Part shown: positions 43,654 to 53,314 of the stretch, in pieces
How positions within the stretch are numbered: the first letter of the stretch is position 1
How the letters are laid out: each line of letters starts with the position of its first letter
Assembly: GCA_002600635.1 (NCBI GenBank)
Contig: CP021371.1
Coordinates: 3,103,001-3,167,000 of the forward strand
DNA from: Rhizobium sp. ACO-34A
Lineage (GTDB): Bacteria > Pseudomonadota > Alphaproteobacteria > Rhizobiales > Rhizobiaceae
Length of the DNA: 64,000 nt
Direction of reading: 5' to 3'
Position numbers and translations under genes: made by a program
Notes under the pieces: model-generated
The model's database searches: none
What the model was told of the DNA's origin: nothing
The model's input: only the letters and a program-made list of their open reading frames with translations

Positions 43654-44760
43654 ATGAAACTGAGATTGCTGGCGGGTTCCGCCATCGTTGCATTCATGGC
43701 AACCGCGCCTCTGGCGCATGCCGAAATCGTCATCGGCCTCATCGCGCCGCTGACCGGACCGGTCGCAGCCTATGGCGAGCAGGTCAAGAACGGCGCCCAG
43801 GTGGCCGTCGATGAAATCAACAAGAAGGGCGGCATTCTCGGCGAAACCGTCGTTCTCAAGCTGGCCGACGATGGCGGCGAGCCCAAGCAGGGCGTTTCCG
43901 CCGCCAACCAGCTCGTCGGCGAAGGCATTCGCTTCGTCGTCGGTCCGGTCACCTCCGGCGTCGCCATTCCGGCCTCGGACGTTTTTGCTGAAAACGGCGT
44001 GCTGATGGTCACCCCGACCGCGACCGCACCCGACCTGACCAATCGCGGCCTGACCAACGTGCTGCGCACCTGCGGCCGTGACGACCAGCAGGCCGACGTG
44101 GCGGCGAAATACGTTCTTGCCAATTTGAAGGACAAGAAGATCGCCATCATCAACGACAAGGGTCAGTACGGCAAAGGCCTCGCCGACGCCTTCAAGGCAA
44201 CGCTCAACGCCGGTGGCGTGACGGAAGTCTTCAACGACGCGCTCACGGCCGGCGACAAGGACTTCAGCGCACTGACGACCCGCCTCAAGGCTGAAGGCGC
44301 CGAAGTCGTCTACTTCGGCGGCTACCATCCCGAAGGCGGCCTCCTGGCCCGTCAGCTCGCCGATCTCGGCATCAAGGCCCTGATCATCGGCGGCGACGGC
44401 CTGTCCAACAGCGAATACGCCTCCATCGGCGGCGAGGCTGCAAACGGCACCGTCTTCACCAACGCCTCCGACGCCCTGAAGAACCCCGACTCCAAGGCCG
44501 CAGCCGACGCGCTCGCCGCCCGCAACATCCCGGCAGAAGCCTTCACGCTCAATGCCTATGCTGCAGTCGAAGTGCTGAAGGCCGGCATTGAAAAGGCCGG
44601 CAGCGCCGAAGATGCGGAAGCCGTCACCACCGCGCTGAAGTCGGGCGAAGCAATCCCGACCGCCATCGGCAAGGTCACCTACGGTGAAGCCGGCGACCTC
44701 ACCTCGCAGGCCTTCTCCCTGTTCAAGTGGGATGCCGGCAAGATCGTTGCCGTGGAATAA
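43654..44760 (+). CDS. branched-chain amino acid ABC transporter substrate-binding protein (LivK/BraC-like)
   Basis: A 368-residue periplasmic binding protein. The signal peptide ends [11 protein letters not shown]. The type I fold begins [37 protein letters not shown] and includes [55 protein letters not shown] and [22 protein letters not shown], as in LivJ/LivK/BraC. Cys residue pairing (TCGRDDQQ) is a family feature. It is a solo gene here; the LivHMGF components are elsewhere. AAGGAGAAACAGAA precedes the ATG. Confidence 0.93.
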   Translation: MKLRLLAGSAIVAFMATAPLAHAEIVIGLIAPLTGPVAAYGEQVKNGAQVAVDEINKKGGILGETVVLKLADDGGEPKQGVSAANQLVGEGIRFVVGPVTSGVAIPASDVFAENGVLMVTPTATAPDLTNRGLTNVLRTCGRDDQQADVAAKYVLANLKDKKIAIINDKGQYGKGLADAFKATLNAGGVTEVFNDALTAGDKDFSALTTRLKAEGAEVVYFGGYHPEGGLLARQLADLGIKALIIGGDGLSNSEYASIGGEAANGTVFTNASDALKNPDSKAAADALAARNIPAEAFTLNAYAAVEVLKAGIEKAGSAEDAEAVTTALKSGEAIPTAIGKVTYGEAGDLTSQAFSLFKWDAGKIVAVE

Positions 44761-44789
44761 GCTACGTCTTGTGCAGAAGAAAATAATGG

Positions 44790-44812
44790 AAACGGCCGGC
44801 AACGGCCGTTTT
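44790..44812 (+). terminator. terminator after the binding-protein gene
   Basis: AAACGGCC, loop GGCAAC, GGCCGTTTTCT, 30 bp after the stop. Confidence 0.85.
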
Positions 44813-44872
44813 CTCGTTGAGGGACCAGCGTGACATCAGCCCGACGCCACCCGCCCCATCAGGCGCGATCCC

Positions 44873-46039
44873 TCAGGCCTTGCCCATCTGCGCCTTGAGA
44901 TAGGTTGCGGCAGTGGCATAGCCTCCCATGGCGCCATCGACGAAATGCATGTGGTTTCGCCGCACCGCCGAGGGAACGATGCAGGTCATCAGCGCCTCAT
45001 CCTGCTCGTGCAGGCCGAAGTAACAGATCCCCTGCGCCCGGGCCTCATTGAGCCTCTGCCGGATCTGCGCAAGCCGCCGCGCATCGACGTCCACCGTCAT
45101 CTTCAGACCGTCCTCGAACTTGCGAAAATCGGTATTGCGGGCCACGCCCTGTCGGTACCCGTTGGCGCTGAACCGCCCGAGCGACGCATTGAAGCTGGCG
45201 AGAACACGCACCAGAACCATCTGGGCGGAAATCCCGAACGTATGCTTCACCCGCGCCCAGCCGAAACCATATGGAGAGCGAGCCTTGGCCTCGAGCCTGA
45301 TCCCCTCCTCGGTGAACCCCACCTCCGGGCCGGCCGCCGGCACCGGATGCCCACCGCGACCGTCCTCGTTCGAGAGATCCACGAGGTCGCTGACCAACCG
45401 GCGGAACGCTTCCATGTCACCCTCCGGCTTCGGCAGGACGATGATCGAAACGATCCTTCCGTAGCTTGCCGCAATCGGGTTCCATCGGCAGGATAGCCCC
45501 GACAGATCGGGGCGGGCCCCCTTCGGCGCGGATGCGATACCGTATTCGCCCTCCTTCATGCGCGCCTCCGCCCAACTGCTGCCGCCGCCGGAAAACATCG
45601 CATAGGAGATATCGTTGCTGGCGTTGAAACGCGCCACCCGCACGTCGTGCCCGTGATGCCGGATATCCTCGACCGGGACGATGGAAGCGCGCATGGCGAG
45701 ATCCATGTCATCGCGCACCCAGCTCAACACCCGGGAAAGCGTTTCCCGCGCAGTCTCGATGGAAGGCGGAGGCACTGCAACGACAGCTCCGTCGCCGCCG
45801 AAGACGAAGGGCAGATCGTATCGCTCAAGGGCGTTCAGGAGTGCGGAAATGACGCCCGCACCGGCCATGTTGACCGCCTTGTAGCGACCTCCGTCGATAG
45901 CTCCTGTGGAATTGATGACATCGGCAACAGCCAGGGCCCAGCCATCCGGCAAAGGTTCGTAATTCTGGGTGTCGGCGACATCCCCGAATTGATGCAGAAC
46001 CGGCAGGCGTTGAAGGAATTCGTCATCCGCGTTGGCCAT
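44873..46039 (-). CDS. DUF3095 family protein
   Basis: About 388 residues from an ATG at 46039 (an upstream in-frame start to 46105 is possible; neither has a clear ribosome site). Matches DUF3095: MANADDEFLQRLPVLHQFGDVADTQNYEPLPDGWALAVADVINSTGAIDGGRYKAVNMAGAGVISALLNAL, then DLPFVFGGDGAVVAVPP and YGRIVSIIVLPKPEGD. ADV(x)NST and FGGDGA resemble the metal/substrate strand region of class III nucleotide cyclase-like folds, so a nucleotide-related role is possible. The C-terminal half contains HEQDEALMTCIVPSAVRRNHMHFVDGAMGGYATAATYLKAQ. The gene is unlinked to an obvious pathway. Confidence 0.8.
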   Translation of the reverse strand: MANADDEFLQRLPVLHQFGDVADTQNYEPLPDGWALAVADVINSTGAIDGGRYKAVNMAGAGVISALLNALERYDLPFVFGGDGAVVAVPPPSIETARETLSRVLSWVRDDMDLAMRASIVPVEDIRHHGHDVRVARFNASNDISYAMFSGGGSSWAEARMKEGEYGIASAPKGARPDLSGLSCRWNPIAASYGRIVSIIVLPKPEGDMEAFRRLVSDLVDLSNEDGRGGHPVPAAGPEVGFTEEGIRLEAKARSPYGFGWARVKHTFGISAQMVLVRVLASFNASLGRFSANGYRQGVARNTDFRKFEDGLKMTVDVDARRLAQIRQRLNEARAQGICYFGLHEQDEALMTCIVPSAVRRNHMHFVDGAMGGYATAATYLKAQMGKA

Positions 46040-46225
46040 GGAATAAATATCGTTTTCTCCCGGCAAAAATCCAGTGGCTGCGGCGTCCATAAATATTTGC
46101 GCCACAACGTCAGAGCATAGGAAAAACGCTATCGGTCTCTCCCGAAAACAACCGGCCCGGAGACAGGATTTCTCCTCGCGTCCGGGCCGGTCGTCACAGA
46201 CGGATTTCTATCCGCCGCTTTTCAT

Positions 46226-47203
46226 TCAAGCCTTGAAGAAGGCCAGCAGGTCGGCGTTGATGATATCGGCATGGGTTGTCGCCATGCCGTGCGGCAGGCC
46301 TTTATAGACCTTCAGCGTCGGGTGCTTCAAAAGCTTGGCCGAGAGCAGAGCGGAGTCGGCGATCGGCACGATCTGGTCGTCGTCACCATGCATGACCAGC
46401 ACCGGAACCTCGATCGTCTTCAGGTCTTCGGTGAAGTCCGTTTCCGAGAAGGCCGCGATGCAATCGTAATGGGCCTTGGCGCCGCCCATCATGCCCTGTC
46501 TCCACCAGTTGGCGATCACGCCTTCCGAGACCTTGGCGCCCGGCCGGTTGAAGCCATAGAACGGACCCTCGGGGATATCCCGGAAGAACTGCGCCCGGTT
46601 GGCGACGAGTGCTGCGCGGAACCCGTCGAATACTTCGATCGGCAGGCCGCCCGGGTTCTTGTCCGACTTGACCATGACGGGAGGAACCGCACCGATCAGC
46701 ACGGCCTTGGCGACGCGACCGTTGCCGCCATGGCGGGCAACATAGCGGGTCACTTCGCCACCACCGGTCGAATGGCCGACATGGATGGCGTTCTTCAGGT
46801 CGAGATGCGCGGCGAGTTCAGCCACATCGGCGGCATAGGTGTCCATCTCATTGCCGGTCGCCGTCTGGGTGGAACGGCCATGGCCACGACGGTCATGGGC
46901 GATGACGCGGTAACCCTGCTGCAGGAAGAACAGCATCTGCGCGTCCCAGTCGTCGGACGAAAGCGGCCAGCCGTGATGGAAAACGATCGGCTGCGCGTCC
47001 TTGGGACCCCAGTCCTTGTAGAAGATCTGCGTGCCGTCCTTGGTGGTGATGGTGCTGCTGGTCATGATGTCGGTTTCCTTCTGTTCGGATTGAGTGGTTG
47101 CCATGGCGATGTCGAAGAAGGGCGGGATTGCCGTCGAGGCGGCAAGACCCAGCCCCGCAACCAGCACACGCCGGCGTGTCGTCTTGTTAATCTGGTCAGT
47201 CAT
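46226..47203 (-). CDS. alpha/beta hydrolase, cofactor-free haloperoxidase/esterase type
   Basis: A 325-residue hydrolase. [19 protein letters not shown] (10-28) is a Tat-like signal. The catalytic domain starts near Met47 ([23 protein letters not shown]), and nucleophile Ser145 is in [10 protein letters not shown], the acid in [10 protein letters not shown] and the histidine in [12 protein letters not shown]. The family name is historical; actual reaction is ester hydrolysis or perhydrolysis. Both the first ATG (GGAGACGGCAG) and the ATG at 47065 (AAGGAAACCGACATC) have ribosome sites, so exported and cytosolic forms are possible. It is divergent from an OhrR-like regulator and shares its operators. 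Confidence 0.88.
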   Translation of the reverse strand: MTDQINKTTRRRVLVAGLGLAASTAIPPFFDIAMATTQSEQKETDIMTSSTITTKDGTQIFYKDWGPKDAQPIVFHHGWPLSSDDWDAQMLFFLQQGYRVIAHDRRGHGRSTQTATGNEMDTYAADVAELAAHLDLKNAIHVGHSTGGGEVTRYVARHGGNGRVAKAVLIGAVPPVMVKSDKNPGGLPIEVFDGFRAALVANRAQFFRDIPEGPFYGFNRPGAKVSEGVIANWWRQGMMGGAKAHYDCIAAFSETDFTEDLKTIEVPVLVMHGDDDQIVPIADSALLSAKLLKHPTLKVYKGLPHGMATTHADIINADLLAFFKA

Positions 47204-47223
47204 CTGCCGTCTCCATTTTTTAG

Positions 47224-47302
47224 TTCGCGATATTTGTTATCGCGATATCTATATACATAACCGCACTTGAAACCCTTGTCCATAGAAAAAATTATCGCGA
47301 TA
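47224..47302. promoter_or_regulatory. repeated TATCGCGATA operators between hydrolase and MarR/OhrR genes
   Basis: TATCGCGATA at 47238-47247 and again at 47293-47302, plus a half-like TTCGCGATAT at 47224-47233. The palindromes lie in the divergent promoter region, one near each gene, the usual arrangement for a repressor controlling both. Confidence 0.7.
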
Positions 47303-47350
47303 TCATTTTTCGTGGTAAGAGAATTCAACAGTCAATTTCGGGAGCCTTCC

Positions 47351-47794
47351 ATGACCACCCAGACATCGCCCGTCCCCCTGGACAACCAGCTTTGCTTTTC
47401 GCTCTACATGGCCAACATCGCCATCAACCGCACCTACAAGCCGATGCTCGACGCCATGGGCATCACCTACCCGCAATATCTTGTGTTGAACGCGCTTGGG
47501 GAAAACGATGGCCTGACGGTCGGCGCCATCGCGGATCGTCTGTCGCTCGAATCCAGCACCATCACACCGCCGGTCAAACGTCTTGAGCAGGCCGGGCTGG
47601 TCGAGCGTCGCCGCAGCATCACCGACGAGCGGCAGGTTCATGTCTTTCTCACGGAAGCTGGCCGGGCGTTGATCGATGAGAGCCGTTGCCTCGGCGAGAC
47701 GCTGATCGCGCGCTCCGGCATGACGCCCGAACAGTTCCAGGCCTTCAACCATCAGGTCCAGTCGTTTCTCGGCGCGATTGCCGGCAAGGACTGA
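47351..47794 (+). CDS. MarR/OhrR-family redox-type regulator
   Basis: A 147-residue MarR protein. LDNQLCFSLYMANIAINRTYKPMLDAMGITYPQYLVLNALGE has Cys15 in the place of the peroxide-sensing cysteine of OhrR (Cys15 in Bacillus). The winged helix DGLTVGAIADRLSLESSTITPPVKRLEQAGLVERRRSITDERQVHVFLTEAG is typical of the OhrR branch. The ATG follows GGGAGCCTTCC. It is divergent from the haloperoxidase-type hydrolase, in the position ohr occupies next to ohrR in other genomes. The partner reaction, organic peroxide or another electrophile, is inferred. Confidence 0.9.
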   Translation: MTTQTSPVPLDNQLCFSLYMANIAINRTYKPMLDAMGITYPQYLVLNALGENDGLTVGAIADRLSLESSTITPPVKRLEQAGLVERRRSITDERQVHVFLTEAGRALIDESRCLGETLIARSGMTPEQFQAFNHQVQSFLGAIAGKD

Positions 47795-47855
47795 GGTGCA
47801 CCCGGATCTTCTGGTGACGATCAACAAATGGTCCGCCTTGCGCTTTCCCTTTCCG

Positions 47856-47878
47856 CCGGCAGTTGGGTAAACTGCCGG
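47856..47878. repeat. 9-bp hairpin upstream of the adenine deaminase gene
   Basis: CCGGCAGTT, loop GGGTA, AACTGCCGG, in the 142-bp gap between the MarR gene and ade. There is no T tract, and it is not a purine riboswitch that I can recognise. Confidence 0.5.
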
Positions 47879-47936
47879 TCACCAGACTGAAGCCGAAGCA
47901 ATCGGCCTGTCTTCAGAATCATCGGAAGGAAGTCCC

Positions 47937-49631
47937 ATGACCGCACTTGAACGCCGCATCGATCAGGGCGTGGGCCGCGAGCCAGCCGACATCGTTCTGA
48001 AGGGCGGCCGTTTCTTCGATCTCGTCACCGGCGAGCTCATCGCCTCCGACATCGCCATCTGCGGCGACACCGTGGTCGGCACCTGCGGCAGCTATTCCGG
48101 CCGCGAGGAAATCGACATCACCGGCAAGATCGTGGTTCCCGGCTTCATCGACACCCATCTCCATATCGAAAGCTCGCTCGTCACCCCGCACGAGTTCGAC
48201 CGCTGCGTTCTCCCCTATGGCGTCACCACGGTCATCTGCGATCCGCACGAGATCGCCAACGTGCTCGGCACCGAGGGCATCCAGTTCTTCCTCGACTCGT
48301 CGGAACAGACGATCATGGACATCCGCGTGCAGCTCTCCTCCTGCGTGCCAGCCACCCATCTGGAAACGTCAGGCGCCGACCTGCCGATCGAACGCCTTCT
48401 GCCCTTCCGCAACCATCCCAAGGTGATCGGCCTTGCCGAGTTCATGAACTTTCCGGGCGTGATCCACAAGGACCCCGTCTGCATGGCCAAGCTCGAGGCC
48501 TTTCAGGGCCAGCACATCGACGGCCACTCGCCGCTTCTCTCCGGCAACGACCTGAACGGCTATCTCTCGGCCGGCATCAGCACCGACCACGAATGCACGA
48601 ACGTGCCGGAAGCCATGGAGAAGATCCGCAAGGGCATGCACATCCTCGTGCGCGAAGGTTCCGTGTCGAAAGACCTGCATGCGCTGATGCCGATCATCAC
48701 CGAACGCCTGTCGCCTTTCCTTGCACTCTGCACCGACGACCGCAACCCGCTCGACATCGCCGAGGAAGGTCACCTCGACTACATGATCCGCACGGCGATT
48801 GCCCATGGCGTCGAACCGCTCGCCGTCTACCGGGCAGCCTCCATCTCGGCGGCTCGGGCCTTCGGCCTCAAGGACCGCGGCCTCGTCGCCCCCGGCTGGC
48901 GGGCCGATATCGTCGTCATAGACAGCCTTGAAAACTGCAAGGCCGATATCGTCTTTTCCGCCGGGCGCCGTGTCACGCCGGAACTCTTCGCGACCCGCAA
49001 GCCGGTCGCGCCCGTCGGCCTCGACAGCGTCAAGGCGCGGATCGTCAAGGCCGCAGACTTCGGCGTTCCAGTCACGGAAGGCGAAACGCCTGTAATGGGC
49101 GTGCTTCCCGGCAAGATCATCACCGAACACCGCCGCTACCGCCTGCCCACCTCCGGCAATCAGACCGGCGTCGACCTCGACCGCGACATCATCAAGGTCG
49201 CCGTGATCGAGCGCCACGGCAGGAACGGCAACCACGCCAACGGCTTCGTTCAGGGCTTTGACCTGAAGAAGGGCGCAATCGCCTCCACCGTCGGCCATGA
49301 CAGCCACAACATCTGCGTCGTCGGCGTCTCGGAAGACGACATGGCGCTCGCCGCCAATCGTCTCGGCGAGATCAAGGGCGGCTTCGTCGTGGTCGAGGAC
49401 GGCAAAGTCACCGGAGAGATCCCGCTCCCCGTCGCCGGCCTCATGAGCCTCGAACCCTACGAAGCCGTACGCGACACGCTGCATCACCTGAGAAAAGCCG
49501 CTTATGCCCTTGGAACGACTCTGCAAGAGCCTTTCCTCCAGGTCGCCTTCCTGCCGCTTCCGGTCATCCCCCACCTGAAGATTTCCGACAAGGGCATGGT
49601 CGACGTCGATAAGTTCTGCCTGATCGGTTGA
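47937..49631 (+). CDS. ade: adenine deaminase
   Basis: A 564-residue amidohydrolase converting adenine to hypoxanthine for purine salvage. The metal ligands are in [19 protein letters not shown] (HxH), [15 protein letters not shown] (the Ade signature), [24 protein letters not shown] and [11 protein letters not shown] (Asp). The C-terminal domain (about 390-560) with [25 protein letters not shown] and [13 protein letters not shown] is also diagnostic of AdeC-type enzymes rather than of the adenosine deaminase family. It is a solo gene, preceded by GGAAGGAAGTCCC. The toxin-antitoxin pair begins 58 bp after its stop. Confidence 0.95.
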   Translation: MTALERRIDQGVGREPADIVLKGGRFFDLVTGELIASDIAICGDTVVGTCGSYSGREEIDITGKIVVPGFIDTHLHIESSLVTPHEFDRCVLPYGVTTVICDPHEIANVLGTEGIQFFLDSSEQTIMDIRVQLSSCVPATHLETSGADLPIERLLPFRNHPKVIGLAEFMNFPGVIHKDPVCMAKLEAFQGQHIDGHSPLLSGNDLNGYLSAGISTDHECTNVPEAMEKIRKGMHILVREGSVSKDLHALMPIITERLSPFLALCTDDRNPLDIAEEGHLDYMIRTAIAHGVEPLAVYRAASISAARAFGLKDRGLVAPGWRADIVVIDSLENCKADIVFSAGRRVTPELFATRKPVAPVGLDSVKARIVKAADFGVPVTEGETPVMGVLPGKIITEHRRYRLPTSGNQTGVDLDRDIIKVAVIERHGRNGNHANGFVQGFDLKKGAIASTVGHDSHNICVVGVSEDDMALAANRLGEIKGGFVVVEDGKVTGEIPLPVAGLMSLEPYEAVRDTLHHLRKAAYALGTTLQEPFLQVAFLPLPVIPHLKISDKGMVDVDKFCLIG

Positions 49632-49642
49632 GTAAACCTTGT

Positions 49643-49688
49643 CCAACCTCCATACTTGTACTACTTATCGTACAAGTATGGAGGTTGG
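49643..49688. repeat. 19-bp perfect inverted repeat covering the yefM ribosome site
   Basis: CCAACCTCCATACTTGTAC, 8-nt loop, and GTACAAGTATGGAGGTTGG. The GGAGG at 49680-49684 is the only Shine-Dalgarno before the yefM ATG at 49690 and lies inside the right arm. TTGTAC/GTACAA halves resemble the core of described YefM operators. Confidence 0.88.
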
Positions 49689-49689
49689 C

Positions 49690-49953
49690 ATGGACACGGT
49701 TTTTTTCTCGAAGGCCCGGGCAGAACTTGCCGGCCTGCTCGACAAGGTGAACGAAGATGCGGCGCCGGTGGAAATCGTGCGCCGCGACAAGCCGTCCGCC
49801 ATCCTCATCGGCAAGGACGAATATGAGGGCATGATGGAGACCATCCACCTGCTCTCGTCTCCGGCCAACGCCACGCGCCTGCTCAAGGCCAAGGCTGACA
49901 TCGAGGCCGGCCGCTTTACGGTTCGTGACATTCCTCTCGATCCCAAAGGCTGA
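49690..49953 (+). CDS. yefM: YefM/Phd-family antitoxin
   Basis: An 87-residue antitoxin. MDTVFFSKARAELAGLLDKVNEDAAPVEIVRRDKPSAILIGKDEYEGMMETIHLLSSPANATRLLKAKADIEAGRF is a standard YefM N-terminal DNA-binding domain followed by the toxin-binding tail. The start is ATG at 49690; another ATG at 49678 lies within the palindrome and has no ribosome site. The TGA is 3 bp before the yoeB GTG. YefM with YoeB usually represses the operon and unfolds when the antitoxin is degraded. Confidence 0.93.
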   Translation: MDTVFFSKARAELAGLLDKVNEDAAPVEIVRRDKPSAILIGKDEYEGMMETIHLLSSPANATRLLKAKADIEAGRFTVRDIPLDPKG

Positions 49954-49956
49954 ACC

Positions 49957-50223
49957 GTGCAGCTCGCGTTCACCGAGGACGCTTGGGAGGATTACCTGTA
50001 CTGGCAGGAAACCGACGGCAAGATGCTTGCGCGCATCAACGAACTGCTTCGGGATACGCTGCGCCATCCTTTCGCGGGCATCGGCAAACCCGAGCCCTTG
50101 AAAGGAATCCTGAAAGGCTATTGGTCACGGCGGATCAATCAGGAGCACCGTCTGGTCTATCGCCCCATGGAACGCGATGGCGTTCAGGTGCTCGTCATCG
50201 CCCAATGCCGCTATCACTATTGA
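49957..50223 (+). CDS. yoeB: YoeB-family mRNA interferase toxin
   Basis: An 88-residue RelE-fold RNase that cleaves mRNA on the ribosome. Glu46 (KPEPLKG), Arg65 (EHRLVY) and the C-terminal His87-Tyr88 (CRYHY) occupy the catalytic positions of E. coli YoeB. It starts with GTG 3 bp after the yefM stop, so it is translationally coupled. The full catalytic set suggests that it is functional. Confidence 0.94.
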   Translation: MQLAFTEDAWEDYLYWQETDGKMLARINELLRDTLRHPFAGIGKPEPLKGILKGYWSRRINQEHRLVYRPMERDGVQVLVIAQCRYHY

Positions 50224-50225
50224 AA

Positions 50226-50253
50226 ACGGCGGGAAGGTCACCCTTCCCGCCGT
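50226..50253 (-). terminator. terminator of actP, shared 3' end with yoeB
   Basis: ACGGCGGGAAGG, loop TCAC, CCTTCCCGCCGT: a perfect 12-bp stem. The T tract (TTTTC) is on the minus-strand side, so it serves the symporter gene mainly. Confidence 0.85.
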
Positions 50254-50277
50254 CGTCATTCATGTTTGCCGGAAGCC

Positions 50278-51951
50278 TCAGTGGTTGGCCGCCGCCGCAG
50301 CCCCCAGCCCCGTTTCGGAGCGGATGAACTGGTCGCGGAAGCCGGCCTTGTCGAGCGCTGCGCGCTTGCTCCTGTCGGTCACAGAGAAGAACCAGATGCT
50401 GGAAAATGCGATGGTCATCGAGAAAAGGGCATACTGCTCATAGGGGAAGATCGGCTTTTCGAAACCGAGCACCGCCACCCAGACCGCCGGACCGAGCACC
50501 ACGCAGGCGACCGCGCTGATCAGCCCGAGGAAGCCACCGATGAAGGCCCCGCGCGTCGTCATGTCCTTCCAGAAGATCGACATGAAGAGAACGGGGAAGT
50601 TGACGCTTGCCGCAAGACCGAAGGCAAGGCCGACCATGAAGGCGATGTTCTGGTTTTCGAACACCAGCCCGAGACCGATGGCGAGCACGCCGAGTACCAG
50701 CGTCGCCAGCCGCGAGACCAGCATTTCCTGACGGCCGCTCGCCTTGCCCTTCTTGATGACGCGGGCATAGAGGTCGTGCGACACGGCGGAAGCCCCCGCC
50801 AGAGCCAGACCCGACACCACGGCCAGAATGGTTGCAAACGCAACTGCCGAGATGAAGCCGAGGAAGACGTCGCCGCCGACAGCCTGCGACAGATGGATCG
50901 CCGCCATGTTGCCGCCACCGAGGATCTTGCCGGCTTGGTCGAGATAGGACGGATTGGTGCCGACGATGGTGATGGCGGAGAAGCCGATCATCACCGCGAG
51001 AATGAAGAAATAGCCGATGAAGCCGGTCGCGTAGAACACCGACTTGCGCGCCGCCTTCGCATCCGGAACGGTGAAGAAACGCATCAGGATATGTGGCAGA
51101 CCGGCCGGACCGCACATCAGCGCCAGCGCCAGCGAAACGGCCGAGAGCGGATCGGAAATCGAGCTCGAAGGCTTGAGGATCGCATCCTTGGCGGCATGAT
51201 TGTCGATAGCCGACTGCATCAGCGCGCTCGGATCAAAGCCGAAATGGGCAAGAGACAGCAGCACGAGGATGGTGCAGCCGCCGAGCAGCAAAACCGCCTT
51301 GATGATCTGCACCCAGGTGGTCGCCAGCATGCCGCCGAAGGTGACGTAGAGCACCATCAGCACGCCGACGAGCACGACGGCATAGGCATAGTCGAGACCG
51401 AAGAGAAGCTGGATCAGCTTGCCGGCACCGACCATCTGGGCGATCAGGTAGAAGATGACCACCGTCAGCGCCCCCATGGCCGAAAGCGAACGGATCTTCG
51501 TCTGGTCGAAGCGGTAGGAGGCAACGTCGGCGAAGGTATAGCGGCCGAGATTGCGCAGACGCTCGGCGATCATGAAGAGGATCAACGGCCAGCCGACTGT
51601 CCAGCCAACCGTATAGAACACGCCGTCGACGCCCTTGCCGAACACCATGCCGGAAACGCCGAGAAAGGCTGCGGCCGACATGTAGTCGCCGGCAATCGCG
51701 AGGCCGTTCTGAAAGCCGGTGATGCCGCCGCCGGCCGTATAGAAGTCCGAGGTCGAGCGCGTCCGCCGGGACGCCCAGTAGGTCAGCCCGAGCGTCGCCA
51801 GCACGAAGGCGATGAACAGGCCGATGGCGATGACATTGACCGGCTGCTTTTCGACGGCCCCGGAAATCGCCTCGCCCGCGGCAAGCGCTGCAAAGGCAAA
51901 CAGCGAACCGCCGATACCGGCGGAAAGGATGAGAGCAAGCCTGCGGATCAT
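50278..51951 (-). CDS. actP: cation/acetate symporter
   Basis: A 557-residue sodium:solute symporter (SSF family) importing acetate and similar short carboxylates. Signal-like N-terminus ([24 protein letters not shown]), then about 13 transmembrane helices. Family marks: [76 protein letters not shown] and [31 protein letters not shown]. The upstream DUF485 gene overlaps it by 4 nt, as in the yjcH-actP operon of enterics. No acs gene is in the window. Confidence 0.95.
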   Translation of the reverse strand: MIRRLALILSAGIGGSLFAFAALAAGEAISGAVEKQPVNVIAIGLFIAFVLATLGLTYWASRRTRSTSDFYTAGGGITGFQNGLAIAGDYMSAAAFLGVSGMVFGKGVDGVFYTVGWTVGWPLILFMIAERLRNLGRYTFADVASYRFDQTKIRSLSAMGALTVVIFYLIAQMVGAGKLIQLLFGLDYAYAVVLVGVLMVLYVTFGGMLATTWVQIIKAVLLLGGCTILVLLSLAHFGFDPSALMQSAIDNHAAKDAILKPSSSISDPLSAVSLALALMCGPAGLPHILMRFFTVPDAKAARKSVFYATGFIGYFFILAVMIGFSAITIVGTNPSYLDQAGKILGGGNMAAIHLSQAVGGDVFLGFISAVAFATILAVVSGLALAGASAVSHDLYARVIKKGKASGRQEMLVSRLATLVLGVLAIGLGLVFENQNIAFMVGLAFGLAASVNFPVLFMSIFWKDMTTRGAFIGGFLGLISAVACVVLGPAVWVAVLGFEKPIFPYEQYALFSMTIAFSSIWFFSVTDRSKRAALDKAGFRDQFIRSETGLGAAAAANH

Positions 51952-52253
51952 TGCGCCGCCTCCTTCACGTCCTTTGCCAGCGCGTCGAATTCGCCATTGG
52001 CCCGCGCGGTGTAGATACCCGTCATCAGGAAGGCGAACACCTGGATGACGAAACCGCCGATCAGGCCGAACGCCCAGGACGAGCCGCCAGATATCGGCAT
52101 GGAGAACAGTGCGGGATTGAAAACGGCAATGGCCACGAACGCGATGTATACCGCAAGCACAATACAGGAAAGGATAATAGAAAAACGATTGCGCCGGCGC
52201 ACCAGCTCCCCGAAGCGTGGATCTTCCGCAATCTTGTCATAGATCAGTTTCAC
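51948..52253 (-). CDS. DUF485 (YjcH-like) membrane protein
   Basis: A 101-residue inner-membrane protein with two transmembrane segments (about 26-50 and 60-82) in the DUF485 layout: [37 protein letters not shown] and [32 protein letters not shown]. The GTG at 52253 follows GGAGGACGTGC, a strong site. Its stop overlaps the actP start; DUF485 and ActP are a constant pair, and the small protein is thought to assist the symporter. Confidence 0.93.
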   Translation of the reverse strand: MKLIYDKIAEDPRFGELVRRRNRFSIILSCIVLAVYIAFVAIAVFNPALFSMPISGGSSWAFGLIGGFVIQVFAFLMTGIYTARANGEFDALAKDVKEAAQ

Positions 52254-52453
52254 GCACGTCCTCCAACTATGCATCGCACAACCGTTTCGGCAGTGCACCA
52301 TACTCTTGGATGGACAATGGGCGCTTTTCGCTCAAGCCAGACTTAAGTCTCCAGACCAAAGTAGATTGAACGAAAGCAGAAGTCGCTTTCTACGGCCCCT
52401 GTGCGGGACGGCACCGATTGACGGCGCGCCGTCGGCAAGGCGATAAGCATGAA

Positions 52454-53287
52454 ATGCAAGGTTTCCCGCGCATCCTCATGCCGGATCAGAGCTTCGGAAA
52501 GGTTTTTCGCTCAGTGGCCCCCGTGAAGACCAGTTTTCGTGAAAATCTGCGCCGTCTCTACTTCGCGAATGATCTTGCGGCGATCCGGTTCCAGCTTGCG
52601 CTCGCGCTGATCGATATCGCCATCATCGGCTTCTTCCTGCTTGGCCCATACCTGCGAACCGGGCCGGGCTATCTCATTCTCGACTATGTCATCGCCGTCT
52701 GGATCGCGCTGGAACTTGGCGCGCAAATTCTGATCGCCAGAAATATCCGCCACTGGCTGTGGCGTCCTATGACATGGATCGACGTCCTTGTATTGGGCAC
52801 CCTGCTTTTCCCGCAGCTTCTGTTCAACTTCGCCTTTCTGCGCGCCCTGCGCATCTGGGCGATTGCCCAGCGCCCGATCTTCAAGGTCATGCTGCGCCGG
52901 CTCGGCAAGGGCCATCTCATCGATGTCGCGACGGCCATCGTCAATTTCATCGTCTTTCTCTTCACCGTCACCGGCTTCGTCTACACCTTCTTCTTTTACA
53001 GCGAGAATGGCGCGGAAGGCTTCATCGACGCCTTCTATTTCACCGTGGCGACCGTAACGACCACCGGCTTCGGCGACATCACGCTTCCCGGAACCTTCGG
53101 CAAGCTGACCTCAATCGTCACCATGATCATCGGCATATCCCTGTTCGTGCGGCTCGCCCAGGCAATCGTCCGTCCCTACAAGGTCAGCTTCCCCTGCCCG
53201 CAATGCGGCCTCAATCGCCACGATACCGACGCCGTGCATTGCAAGGCCTGCGGACACATACTCAACATACCGGACGAGGGTGTCTGA
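52454..53287 (+). CDS. voltage-gated-type potassium channel with C-terminal zinc ribbon
   Basis: About 277 residues from the ATG at 52454 (other starts nearby are possible). A six-helix ion-channel layout: S1-S4-like region with LRALRIWAIAQRPIFKVMLRR, then S5, a pore with TVATVTTTGFGDITLPG where TTTGFGD replaces TVGYGD, and S6 (SIVTMIIGISLFVRLAQAIV). The C-terminus has four cysteines in CPQC and CKAC around LNRHDTDAVH, a zinc-ribbon. No cyclic-nucleotide or RCK domain is attached. The GFG filter is found in some K+ channels. The zinc ribbon may sense or tether. Confidence 0.8.
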   Translation: MQGFPRILMPDQSFGKVFRSVAPVKTSFRENLRRLYFANDLAAIRFQLALALIDIAIIGFFLLGPYLRTGPGYLILDYVIAVWIALELGAQILIARNIRHWLWRPMTWIDVLVLGTLLFPQLLFNFAFLRALRIWAIAQRPIFKVMLRRLGKGHLIDVATAIVNFIVFLFTVTGFVYTFFFYSENGAEGFIDAFYFTVATVTTTGFGDITLPGTFGKLTSIVTMIIGISLFVRLAQAIVRPYKVSFPCPQCGLNRHDTDAVHCKACGHILNIPDEGV

Positions 53288-53314
53288 CCCCGCCCGGCAT
53301 GATCAGAAAACGGC

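Noticed and set aside
43654..44760. a complete LivKHMGF branched-chain amino acid transporter operon
   Set aside because: Only the binding protein is present; flanking genes are unrelated.
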